Source: Beroe ovata (lineage: Eukaryota > Ctenophora > Nuda > Beroida > Beroidae). From it: a DNA stretch of 28,385 bases. Made by a program: the position numbers and the translations under genes. Below are positions 11,551 through 20,370 of the stretch, piece after piece (the stretch's first letter is position 1; each line of letters begins with the position of its first letter). Where the stretch lies: positions 121,783 through 150,167 of the forward strand of contig CAMPET010000009.1 in NCBI GenBank assembly GCA_946803715.1, written 5' to 3'. The notes below the pieces were generated by a model. That model was not told where the DNA came from. It made no database searches and saw nothing but the letters and a program-made list of their open reading frames with translations.

Positions 11551-12024
11551 CATCGCCAGGCAATCATGCTGTACGATGTACCTAGGCCACGGATATATAG
11601 AATCTAATCCAATCGTGACAATCCAATCCAATCGTGACAAATGATCCAACCATCTCCTTCACTGTATGAAGATCGGATGAGTACGTTGCATAGTGACAAT
11701 GTGTTGCTTACGAAGTATTACCATTTACCAGTGATCTGCATGAATGTATGATGATTCAGTGATTGTGATGGTTCCCGACTCAATCGATTATATTATACAC
11801 GATAAGTTCAATGCATAGATATGGCGCAAGCTGAAGGGGGAGCAAGTGCAGTTTTTTTGGAAATGTGGAAGCTATAATTATAGTCACGTATAGAAAGATG
11901 GGCGGGCGAGTCCAGCGGCATCGACGGCCAGTGCACTAATTGGACTAATTACAGTACGATCCCTGGATCTAACGTATAACATATAATCTCTCATCCTCTG
12001 CGTCTCATAATAAGATAAATACTG

Positions 12025-12040
12025 CACGTCACGTGACGTG
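12025..12040. repeat. Perfect 16-bp palindrome with CACGTG core
   Basis: CACGTCACGTGACGTG is its own reverse complement and holds an E-box (CACGTG) and CRE-like half-sites (TGACG, CGTCA). A further pair, GTGTGACCG and CGGTCACAT, surrounds it to 12065. It may be regulatory or part of an old fold-back repeat; no gene start is close. Confidence 0.45.
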
Positions 12041-12302
12041 TGACCGCCCTGCTACGGTCACATGACGTGTAATCTCTCATTACTCACGTGATGGGGAGTA
12101 TTGCTCGTGTCATTGAATGGTAGTATGTGAGGCATCACGTGTTCCTATAATCTTGATTCCTATAAGAGGATAAGCTAGGTATTGAATGACGTGTACTTAC
12201 AGGCAGTAGTATAACAGGCAGAAGTAACAGGAAGCTGAGTACACACTACACAGTGGCAAGTGTACAGTAGTCATATAGTGAGTATTTACAGCACGTGAAA
12301 CT

Positions 12303-12384
12303 GGTCCCGCGTGGCGCGGCTCTGTCGTTTTTTACGACTCTTCAGATCACAGAGTAAAATAAGGGGCGCGCAACGTGTGTTATA
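12303..12384 (-). mobile_element. Small non-autonomous element, copy 3 (inverted)
   Basis: Read on the minus strand, this unit contains CACACGTTGCGCGCCCC, then GAGTCGTA, and ends near CACGCGGGACC, in the same order as the copies at 11464 and 27187. The flanks are CACGTGAAACT and CACGTGATACT, an 11-bp direct repeat with one mismatch that fits an aged target-site duplication. Confidence 0.5.
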
Positions 12385-12550
12385 CACGTGATACTTGGAC
12401 TACTCGCCGGAAAACATCACCAGCTATACTTGAGCACACTATCAGATTATCCAGATTTCTACTAGATGGGATAGACGTCTTCACGATTGTCAATAATTTG
12501 TGCCCAAGCATGTGATTAATTCGACTTTTGAACTTTCAAAAGGCACCAAC

Positions 12551-12584
12551 AATTACTCCATGTAGACAATTACATGGAGTAATT
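12551..12584. repeat. Hairpin with 14-bp perfect arms
   Basis: AATTACTCCATGTA and TACATGGAGTAATT are separated by six bases. It lies in non-coding DNA and could be a fragment of a fold-back transposon. Confidence 0.7.
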
Positions 12585-12885
12585 ACATATTATGACAATT
12601 GAAAGATAACAATTTAAGGTTGTGTTGAAGAATTTTCTCTCTCTGATTGATTTCTCAATGGTTAGAGGTTCGAGCATATTTCGGGAGGTAGCGAGTAAAG
12701 GGAGTCCTGGTCAATCCCATTCACAGTATCGAGGTACTAATAATTGGTCCTCAGAAATGGACATGTTAGATTGAATTGGTTGTTCAAATATGTAGAGTTG
12801 ATTTCGTGAATTTCTTGGTACTACTTACGGTTAAACTGAAATTAACCATACCTACCTATAAGTATACATAGGGCAATATTATAGT

Positions 12886-13255
12886 CAAAAAAAATTGAAA
12901 TTGTTTGGGTTTCGCAGCCACTTAGTAGTTCCCCTTAAATACTGTGATAAGTATGAGCTTAGTTCCTCGCCCATCCGTGGCGGTGCCATTTCGTTGCAAG
13001 AACTCACCTCGAATATAGAAACCATGCATTCTGGAAGTTCCGCAAGTGGCAAGCTAAATATTGATAATGATAGGCGTGTATCTGCCTAATTGATGCCCTT
13101 CGAACATAAGAGTTTCAGACTGAGTTTCTTCCCTGTAACTTCAGCTCACCGCCACGGATGGGCGAGGAACTAAGCTCATACTTATCACAGTATTTAAGGG
13201 GAACTACTAAGTGGCTGCAAACTCAAACAATTTCAATTGTTTTTGACTATAATAT
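12886..13255. mobile_element. 370-bp fold-back element with about 100-bp inverted arms
   Basis: The left arm 12886-12985 is matched almost base for base, in reverse complement, by 13147-13255; both outer ends read ATATTATAGTC inwards. A 160-bp middle has no coding sign. The high arm identity indicates a young element or arm homogenisation. A 64-codon frame at 12895-13089 runs through the arm and is not a gene. The target duplication is short or palindromic (AT/TA) and cannot be delimited. Confidence 0.75.
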
Positions 13256-13615
13256 CACTCATTTTCGTGGCAGCTAAGTGGATTGCTTAATTGACTAAGG
13301 TTTTGCGCACGCGCAGATGTTCAGCTTTCATTTCCAGTTTCGATCACTGTATCCCACTTTATTTGTTTGACCACTGTTTATTTGTTTGACGCGCAGTACC
13401 ATTTCCCTTCAAAAAGAGCTACGCCTACCTTTCTTAGTTTTCGAGATATACGCGATAATTGCTTAATTGGCCAATTAGCTTATTAGGTAGTAATAGATGA
13501 ACAAATCGACATAGAAACGAGCTGTGCAAATTTTCGAGGTGATCAGACTTCATTAACATGGTTCATTAATAGCGTGAAAATCGCGATTTTGGCGATTTGG
13601 TAGATTTATATATAT

Positions 13616-13764
13616 AGGGCTGGCAAGCGCATTTTCGAAAACACGCTGAATGACTTCACTGCTTTGGGAGTTCACATCACTTCGAACCAGCACTGCCGGC
13701 CCTACGGGCCGGGACCACGCCCATTTTTTTCGTGGCTGCGGGCGCTTGCCTGTGCTAGCGCCCT
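13616..13764. repeat. 149-bp palindromic element near the 3' end of the pseudoprotease gene
   Basis: AGGGCTGGCAAGCGC at the left is mirrored at the right by GCGCTTGCC and GCGCCCT with a short insertion. A GC-rich hairpin CCGGCCC-TA-CGGGCCGG lies inside it. It is non-coding and resembles a miniature inverted-repeat element. Confidence 0.5.
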
Positions 13765-13851
13765 GATAAAAGTAAAACCACAAAATCAATTAAGATTGCA
13801 ATTATTTTACTTTTAACTACCAAATTCAAGATATCTTCTTCCGTTTAGAGG

Positions 13852-16710
13852 TTACCACTTACCATGCTTGCAGAATTTACAAGTGGCAGCACAATACTTT
13901 TCTCGAAAATTCACGTTGAGGCAGTAAGCCCGTTTGCAGTTCGTCCGCAAATCGACCAAGTTTGGGCAGTTTGGATCTGGTTCAGGAGTTTTGTACGGTT
14001 GGGGGCAATAATTGCATGTGCCCCTGCACCTTAAGTTTCTATATTCTTCATGTCTCGTATAACATTGCATAATATCACACCCTGTCGCCACTAAATCCGT
14101 GTAGAATTTGCAGTCAGGATGCGGTGGTAAGGGCTTAACCGGCTCATCACAGAAGTTGCAGGTACCTTGGCAGAGGTTCTTGGATCTTTCTTGGTAGCAG
14201 TAATCCAAATTGCATCCCGGCCTTATCCTGTCAGTCAAGTTAGGGCAGTTGGGATGTTGTAGTGGCTTTTTCTTGGGTACAGGGCAGTTATTACAGGTTC
14301 CTTTACAGTCATATTGGTGATATCTCTCCGATGTATCTGTCAAGCAGGTAAATTTGTTACAGTTTGATCGGATGTCTGTGAAGTATGGACAGTCTGGATG
14401 AACAGGTCCGAACTTTACTGGCTCATCACAGAAGTTGCAGGTACCTTCGCAATATTTTCTTGATGACTCATAGTAACAACTCGAAATTGTGCAACCAGCT
14501 CTTTTGTCAGTCAAGTTAGGGCAGTCAGGATGTGGCAGTGGCTTCTTCTTTGGTACAGGGCAGTTATTACAGGTCCCTTTACATCTGTATTCTCTATAGT
14601 AGTCATGCGGAGTAGTCTTACATGTAAATTTGTCACAGTTTGAAGCTAAGTCTGTGAAGTAGGGACAATCTGCGTGTGGGGGTCCAATCTTGACAGGTTC
14701 ATCGCAATAGTTGCAGGTTCCCTGGCATTTTGTTGTAAAACTTTCATACTTTTCACAGTAATCCAATCTGCAACTGGCTCGTTCGTCATTCAAGTTTGGG
14801 CAGTCCGGATGTTGCAGTGGCTTCTTCTTTGGTACAGGACAGTTATTACAGGTTCCCTTGCACTGGAATTGCTTGTACGAACCGTAAGTATAACATTTGA
14901 ATCGATCACAATCTGAACTGATGTCCGTGAAGTAGGGACAATCAGGATGTGGGGGCCCGGGTTTAGTTGGGTCATCACAGAAGTTGCAGGTTCCTTGACA
15001 GAGCTTCTTGGCCCATTCCGTGTGACACTCACGCAAATTGCACCCTTGCTTCTTGTCACCCAAGTTAGGGCAATCAGGATGTTGCAGTGGCTTCTTTATG
15101 GGTACAGGACAGTTATTACAGGTGGCTCTGCATTCGGAATATTTGTAAGACATTGAGTCAGTTTTCAAGCATTCAAACTTGTTGCAATTTGTCCTGACGT
15201 CTGTCCAGTAGGGACAATCAGGATGTACAGGTCCGAACTTGGCTGGCTCCTTGCAGAAGTTGCAAGTCCCTTCACATTGATAATCTGCAGAATAGTGGTC
15301 ATATCGGAAACAGTTTTCCAGTTTACATCCCTCTCTCCTGTCAGTCATGTTGTGGCAGTTAGGATGAGGAGGCACAACTTTCCGTGGGTTCGGGCAGAAG
15401 TTACAGGTGCCCAGGCAAAGCCCTTTAGTATATCGTTCGCTGTAATAATTCAGGCACTTTACTGGGTCACAATCTTCATTCACATCAGTCAATCGGTCAC
15501 AGTTTGGTGATGGATCTGGGAACTTGAACTTCTCTTGACAATTATTGCAAGTTGCTTTACACTGTTCATTCCAGTATGTGCCATTTCTTGCCTGATTGTC
15601 ACATTTTTTCTTGGTGCAGCTTCTTTGTGTGTCGGTAAACTCTGCACAGTTTGGATGGGGTTCCCTAAGGGTGGCGTTGTACACCACTGGAACGTCCTCA
15701 TCGAGTGTATCTGAGTCTCCCGTTGCCACCAGCGTTGGGTATGAGCTGTACTTCCACAAGCCGCAGTTGTCATGGTTACGGGCAAACTTCACGAAGCCGA
15801 AATCTCCCCATCCGGTGCCCCAAGAGTTCTGTCCGAGAATGTAGTGGGGAGTATAACCTACTAGTCCAATAGCATGGTTCGCTTGTCCAGTGCAGCCTGT
15901 GTCCTTCATCACTCCGCCCTCATACTGCATGAAGGCTTCTGTAACTTCAAAAGCAGCGCTCACTGCAGTGTGTGACAGTGCCACAATGTGTGACTCCTCT
16001 GCTCCTGCCACTGTCTCATATCCTGTCACTGCCTGAGCTACCAAATAGTTCCTCTTATTCACTGAGTTACAGTGACACGACACTACTTGGTAAGGATACT
16101 GGTGCCAGTGACCCCATGCTAGGCGTCCACTTTCCTTCATGTATTGGTATGCTGTGTTATACGACCCCCCTTTGCAAGCATCCACACCATAGGGATAGGC
16201 ACAGTCGAGCAGCTCCTGCTCAGAAAATCGGCGGAGTTTCCCGGTTTTCTGTTTGTACTGAGCTGTGATAACAGTGATTGCTGCGAACGCCCACGATGCG
16301 CTGCAGTCCTTCTGTCTAATGTCATCATACATGACCACTGCATCTTCATCAGTCCAAAGCTTTTGGTTTGGTAGATCAGCAAGAGAGGGAATCACTGCGG
16401 GAGCAGGATTTTCTGCGATCTGACTGATGTTCATTCCAAGATATTTCGATTTCTCTGATGAGGAGAGGGTCGCGAAAAAGTTGAGCCCGAAATCTGCTGT
16501 CCTGGTGTCATCTGAGTTGAGGGCATTCACCAGATCCAAAGACTTCTTGAAGTTCTCAAATCTCACAGGATCCTCGTCAGGGTCATAAAATATTCTCTGT
16601 TCATCTTTGAAGTTTTGGTACTGCTGGAGCATCTCCTGAGGATTCTCAAGTGAAGTCCCAAGCAGGATCAGGAGTGGCAGAATGTTTATGAAGATCTTGA
16701 ACATAGCCAT
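13852..16710 (-). CDS. Secreted papain-like pseudoenzyme (catalytic Cys to Ser) with 13 ShKT-like repeats, 952 aa
   Basis: One uninterrupted exon. The frame extends to a GTG at 16773, but the first ATG is at 16710 and opens a signal peptide (MAMFKIFINILPLLILLG); a TTAAAA box lies 54 bp upstream. An I29-like propeptide (RFENFKKSLDLVNALN, FGLNFFATLS) precedes a C1A papain fold. In the motif that normally reads CGSCWAF this protein has CSASWAF, so the nucleophile is Ser139 (codon 16296-16294). His279 (NHAIGLVGY), Asn295 (QNSWGTGWGD) and the oxyanion Gln are kept. Residues about 352-948 are 13 six-cysteine modules with spacing C-x8/10-C-x4-C-x8/14-C-x3-C-x2-C, ShKT-like at the C-terminal half. 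Silicateins of sponges also carry Ser here, but they lack such an array. A secreted scaffold, inhibitor or binding role is inferred; proteolysis is unlikely. The partner is the divergent paralogue at 18075. Confidence 0.9.
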   Translation of the reverse strand: MAMFKIFINILPLLILLGTSLENPQEMLQQYQNFKDEQRIFYDPDEDPVRFENFKKSLDLVNALNSDDTRTADFGLNFFATLSSSEKSKYLGMNISQIAENPAPAVIPSLADLPNQKLWTDEDAVVMYDDIRQKDCSASWAFAAITVITAQYKQKTGKLRRFSEQELLDCAYPYGVDACKGGSYNTAYQYMKESGRLAWGHWHQYPYQVVSCHCNSVNKRNYLVAQAVTGYETVAGAEESHIVALSHTAVSAAFEVTEAFMQYEGGVMKDTGCTGQANHAIGLVGYTPHYILGQNSWGTGWGDFGFVKFARNHDNCGLWKYSSYPTLVATGDSDTLDEDVPVVYNATLREPHPNCAEFTDTQRSCTKKKCDNQARNGTYWNEQCKATCNNCQEKFKFPDPSPNCDRLTDVNEDCDPVKCLNYYSERYTKGLCLGTCNFCPNPRKVVPPHPNCHNMTDRREGCKLENCFRYDHYSADYQCEGTCNFCKEPAKFGPVHPDCPYWTDVRTNCNKFECLKTDSMSYKYSECRATCNNCPVPIKKPLQHPDCPNLGDKKQGCNLRECHTEWAKKLCQGTCNFCDDPTKPGPPHPDCPYFTDISSDCDRFKCYTYGSYKQFQCKGTCNNCPVPKKKPLQHPDCPNLNDERASCRLDYCEKYESFTTKCQGTCNYCDEPVKIGPPHADCPYFTDLASNCDKFTCKTTPHDYYREYRCKGTCNNCPVPKKKPLPHPDCPNLTDKRAGCTISSCYYESSRKYCEGTCNFCDEPVKFGPVHPDCPYFTDIRSNCNKFTCLTDTSERYHQYDCKGTCNNCPVPKKKPLQHPNCPNLTDRIRPGCNLDYCYQERSKNLCQGTCNFCDEPVKPLPPHPDCKFYTDLVATGCDIMQCYTRHEEYRNLRCRGTCNYCPQPYKTPEPDPNCPNLVDLRTNCKRAYCLNVNFREKYCAATCKFCKHGKW
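13870..15657 (-). repeat. Coding tandem array of 13 six-cysteine repeats with a two-repeat higher-order unit
   Basis: Each module starts with His-Pro-Asp/Asn-Cys (Pro-Asn-Cys in modules 2 and 13) and ends with Thr-Cys-Asn-(Asn/Phe/Tyr)-Cys or close to it. From module 4 on, two types alternate: one with PYFTD and ending GTCNNCPVPKKKPL, the other with PNLTD and ending GTCNFCDEPVK. The unit of growth was therefore a pair of about 92 residues (about 275 bp). Modules 1-3 are more diverged; module 1 most resembles the single module of the 441-aa paralogue. Confidence 0.85.
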
Positions 16711-17482
16711 ATTGTCACTATGGGATGTTGATGAGAAATAACTTGGAGTAGAATGACATTCTCTTTTAAGCACAAGTCAGCGGTAAGGCACTGGTGGCAG
16801 GTGTGAAATTAGTAATATTGTCCTTTTGCTTACGCGACGCATTGTCTTGCCAATTCAATAAATCTAAGTAGTTGTCAACAAGTTGCCCTATTGTTATTTC
16901 AATGTTTGAAGGAGAATTCCGGCAGCTATTGTCACTCCCACTCCCTTTGTTGTTTGTCGGAGCTAGCTCAGTAGCTCATTGTATTCCTTTTACATGTTCG
17001 GAGGTTATTTCTCTCCACAAGGTGCGAAGCTGCTGACTCCTGTAACTCCGTTTCTGAGAATTCGAGGGGTAGTCTGTCCATTCTTCTGAAATAAGGTCTC
17101 GGTGTTGAGAAATTGGTCTCTGATGTCTGGGGGAGTGGAGAACTTTTTCTACAAAAATGCGAACACCGTTTTTGTGTACAAACTATTGAATAAGTTATTC
17201 GCATGGCATATTCGCATGAAAGATCTGTAAGTGAAATGACCAACTCTGCGGGTCCATTTTCAGATTCCCAGATTTAATGACAGACTTCATTAACAATAAT
17301 TCAAAATCATGGTTGTTCGAATAGGAGCGCCTACCTAACTTCAAACTTTTCGGATAGAACGACTGTCATCAGTTATACGCTCATACTTGTCGACTGACAG
17401 CCGTAAATAGTGCCGATAATGCACGATCTTTGATTGCGTATCGTCATGAACAAAACCATTTCCCTCCACAATGAATCATTTG

Positions 17483-17594
17483 GAACCCCCACTCCCTAGA
17501 ACACCATCACCCCAAGAACCCCACCACCCCTAGAACTACCCTCCCCCTAAAACCCCCTCCCCCTAGAACCCCCATCACCCTAGAACCCCCTTAC
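17483..17594. repeat. C-rich minisatellite between the two divergent protease-family genes
   Basis: About 110 bp built from variants of CCCTAGAACCCCC and CACCCC. The opposite strand has many runs of three to five G, so a quadruplex is conceivable. It lies about 480 bp upstream of the 441-aa gene and about 770 bp upstream of the 952-aa gene. I see nothing else of note from 16771 to 18020. Confidence 0.7.
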
Positions 17595-18024
17595 CTTATC
17601 AACAAGTTTGTGCTTACTTACATCAACATGAATGTTTTCATTGCAAAGTATGTGTATCCCATGTTCATTTCAGGTTCTGACCACACGAATGGTCAACCTG
17701 ACCAGAGCCACTGCCAGACTGCGGAAAGCAGTTTATTGAGAGTTCGCATCCTGATCGGCGTGAACAGAGAGCCGCATCATTACGGGGAATTCGGTTTTCC
17801 ATGAATATGCACCTCAGTTCATTTTGTTTGAACACCACCACGTAACAAAGGAATGGGCAGGGTCTCCATAGCTGTCAGTTCATAAGCATCAAGTAGATAA
17901 GTCGATTAGTACGTCGTACAAATGTCAACATGTGTCAACGTTTCTAGCTTTCCATTGTTTGTCGGAAGAACAGGTGATGCCAGCAATTCCACTAACTGAC
18001 GTGTCGTCATGTGATCACAACAAT

Positions 18025-18030
18025 TATAAA
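18025..18030 (+). promoter_or_regulatory. TATA box candidate for the 441-aa protease gene
   Basis: TATAAA lies 45 bp before the ATG at 18075, within CAATTATAAACAACC. This would give a start site near 18055 and a very short leader. Confidence 0.45.
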
Positions 18031-18074
18031 CAACCGCTGGACCAGGAGCCCGGCCATAACACACCGCGCACATC

Positions 18075-19400
18075 ATGATGTTGTCACTTATTATACTCGT
18101 CATATTGGTGACTCCACCTCCAGTGACATGTAAACGTCTCAAGGATGTTCTCAAGTCACCACGGGACACTCTGAAACTCTACAAGGACTTCACGAAATTG
18201 CATCAGTTACAAGTTTCCCCAGGGGAGGAGAGGGTCAGGTTTGCTGAGTTCCGGAAGACAGCCGAACTGGTGTCAAGACTCAATGAGGACATAACCGAGG
18301 AGGCGGAGTACGAATTGAACTTCTTCTCCGTTATGACGCAGGAAGAAAAGAAGGCATTCCTTGGGCTGAATGTTACCATGAAAACACCTGGTGTGGAAAC
18401 ACCCGCTAGGCTGAGTAGGAGGAGGATGAAAAGAGGGACGATCCCTGATTTAAAGAACTGGATTAACGAGGGCATGGTCACAGAGGTTCAGGATCAGGCT
18501 AGCTGTGGTTCTTGCTGGGCATTTGGTGCCACGGCATCCATTGAGGGAGAGTACAAAATAATGACGGGTGTGCTCCGCAAGTTTTCCGAGCAGGAATTCG
18601 TGGACTGTACCTATGAAAATAAAACAATTAACATCAACCGTTATGGAGTTCAATACAATGATATGCCGCATGATGGGTGTCTTGGCGGGTGGCCAACTGC
18701 TAGCTTCGAATATGCGAAAAAGTTCGCACGTCTGGCCTCAGCAGCTGACTATGCCTATCACGATGCTGATTGCCGGTGTGAGAGCCATATCAAGAGGAAC
18801 GCTCTGATCGGTGCTCGTGTGACCGATTACGTGAATGTAGAACCAAAAACGGAAGAAGCCGTAGTAGAGGCCCTCTCAGAGCACATTGTGGCAGTTGCGT
18901 TCACGGTAACCAATTCATTCCACTCTTACAAGAGAGGACTATGGAGAGATGTGGAATGCAAGGAAAAGCCGTACGCGAATCACGCTGTAACTCTGGTCGG
19001 TTACGAACCTCGCTATGTCCTCGCTAAGAATTCTTGGGGCCCCACGTGGGGAGACAGTGGTTTCGTCAGGTTCAGGCGGAACCACGAGCACTGCTGGCTA
19101 TGGAAACATGCGAGCTACCCCATCATGGAACTAACAGAGGAGGTGGACAGGCATGGGGTTGATGAACCGTGCAGGTTTGACCCCATTCCCACCGACCCCC
19201 ACCCTGACTGTGACTTCTTCATCAATACCAGGGAAAGATGTGATCTTGAGAGATGTGACACAGAGGATAAGGATGGGGCGTACTGGAGTGAGTGCAAAAG
19301 GACGTGTAACAACTGTTTACACATCGACGGGCAGAATGGGAAATGTCCTGCGGGTACCAAATCGTGTGGCGGAGTTTGTAGACACGAGCATATGTGTTAG
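18075..19400 (+). CDS. Secreted papain-family cysteine protease with one ShKT-like module, 441 aa
   Basis: Single exon starting at an ATG followed by a signal peptide (MMLSLIILVILVTPPPVTC). An I29-like propeptide (RFAEFRKTAELVSRLN, YELNFFSVMTQEEKKAFLG) ends at a basic cluster, RRRMKR, with RMKR at residues 117-120, which fits furin-type cleavage. The C1A domain has the full triad: Cys147 in CGSCWAF, His303 in NHAVTLVGY and Asn319 in AKNSWGPTWGD. A six-cysteine module at about 376-412 (HPDC to TCNNC) is followed by a short tail with four more cysteines (CPAGTKSCGGVC and CRHEHMC region). It should be an active, secreted endopeptidase of the cathepsin L type. Shared traits with the 952-aa neighbour (FSEQE-DC, the Cys-His/Arg-Cys-x-Ser-His/Val region, RNHxxCxLWK near the end) show that the two are paralogues. 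They are transcribed away from each other over a 1.36-kb spacer. Confidence 0.92.
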   Translation: MMLSLIILVILVTPPPVTCKRLKDVLKSPRDTLKLYKDFTKLHQLQVSPGEERVRFAEFRKTAELVSRLNEDITEEAEYELNFFSVMTQEEKKAFLGLNVTMKTPGVETPARLSRRRMKRGTIPDLKNWINEGMVTEVQDQASCGSCWAFGATASIEGEYKIMTGVLRKFSEQEFVDCTYENKTININRYGVQYNDMPHDGCLGGWPTASFEYAKKFARLASAADYAYHDADCRCESHIKRNALIGARVTDYVNVEPKTEEAVVEALSEHIVAVAFTVTNSFHSYKRGLWRDVECKEKPYANHAVTLVGYEPRYVLAKNSWGPTWGDSGFVRFRRNHEHCWLWKHASYPIMELTEEVDRHGVDEPCRFDPIPTDPHPDCDFFINTRERCDLERCDTEDKDGAYWSECKRTCNNCLHIDGQNGKCPAGTKSCGGVCRHEHMC

Positions 19401-20370
19401 TTGTGGCTACCAGATAAATTGTTGATTGGTTTCATCATTCATATGCCTTTGAAATCTTTAAAAAGTATGTTCTTGCTCTGAAAAACGGTTTTAATTTTTA
19501 TTGCTATTGACGAATTCCCAGACAAAAATCCACTCAGACCAATTCGAATTCGGTGTGATTCTGTCTCAGCGCTCTGTGATGTCCTGAATTTTACGCGCAT
19601 CGTGTCACAAAATGGCACTTTTGACACAAATTCGCAGCGCGCGCGTGACGCGCGATCAACACTAATCACTAAAAAATGCACTTTCTATGAGAAAATTGGC
19701 AGCGGAGTTAGCGCTCAGTGAATTTGGAATACTAGATCGCTTTCATGAGTTGTATATGCGCTTCAGTGAAATTTCACGTAATACCGTATATGTGCAATCA
19801 GTGATTACTGATTAAGCCCATACTCACTTCAATGCCTGGTAACTAGCAACATAATCAATCGAATTCTTAGTGCAAATCTCGACATGTAGTTCAGGTATAC
19901 AAGTTACATACCTGCGACATAAAGTCTATGAAGTCAGAAATTATCAAAAAAGCTAATAAGTGATGAATATGTACGTTGTTTTCAACAAACTCAGAGATAC
20001 TATTGACTTTATAAGTTGTCTCTCAAATAAATTAATATCGAAATTGGCACAATATACAAGACGCAACGTTTTCCTACTACTAAGTCTCAGCATCTTTTAA
20101 ATCAACTTGATTCATCTGAGTTGCACTCAGAGATATTTCGAGCTATTTAAAATCATCTTTCAGTAAAAAGTGATCACTTATCAGTCTCATTTTCGACACA
20201 AATTGACAAAATGGAAAAAATCGTATCATCATATATTTATGTACAAACCTACCTAAGAGATACCTACAATTTGTGGAAGAATTCTAACCATACACATGTT
20301 GTATGTACAAATTGTACATACCTATATACATAGTAAAACATTCATGATATATACACTTCATAATATACAA
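19401..20370. other. Gene-free stretch between convergent genes
   Basis: This is the space between the 3' ends of the protease gene (+) and KATNAL2 (-). It is AT-rich, with a CpG-rich patch at about 19600-19660 (GCAGCGCGCGCGTGACGCGCG). I found no RNA gene, exon or clear repeat with a second copy here. Confidence 0.5.

Noticed and set aside
10749-11567. Minus-strand frames at 10749-11015 and 11328-11567
   Set aside because: One crosses a TC microsatellite (Arg-Glu run), the other crosses a mobile element copy; neither has splice or domain support.
12895-13089. 64-codon frame at the fold-back element
   Set aside because: It runs through one arm and the loop of an inverted repeat and has no similarity to a known protein.
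14674-16374. Several plus-strand frames of 70-98 codons across the repeat array and papain domain
   Set aside because: They are antisense shadows of a long coding frame with strong domain conservation; their peptides have no consistent features.
13852-16710. Naming the gene silicatein
   Set aside because: Ser at the nucleophile is shared, but the C-terminal cysteine-repeat array, the RNHDNCGLWK end of the domain and the lack of introns do not match silicateins. The replacement may be independent.
16711-16773. N-terminal extension of the pseudoenzyme frame up to 16773
   Set aside because: The upstream start is GTG, not ATG. The ATG at 16710 directly precedes a signal peptide and has a TTAAAA box 54 bp upstream, so the extra 21 codons are probably not translated.
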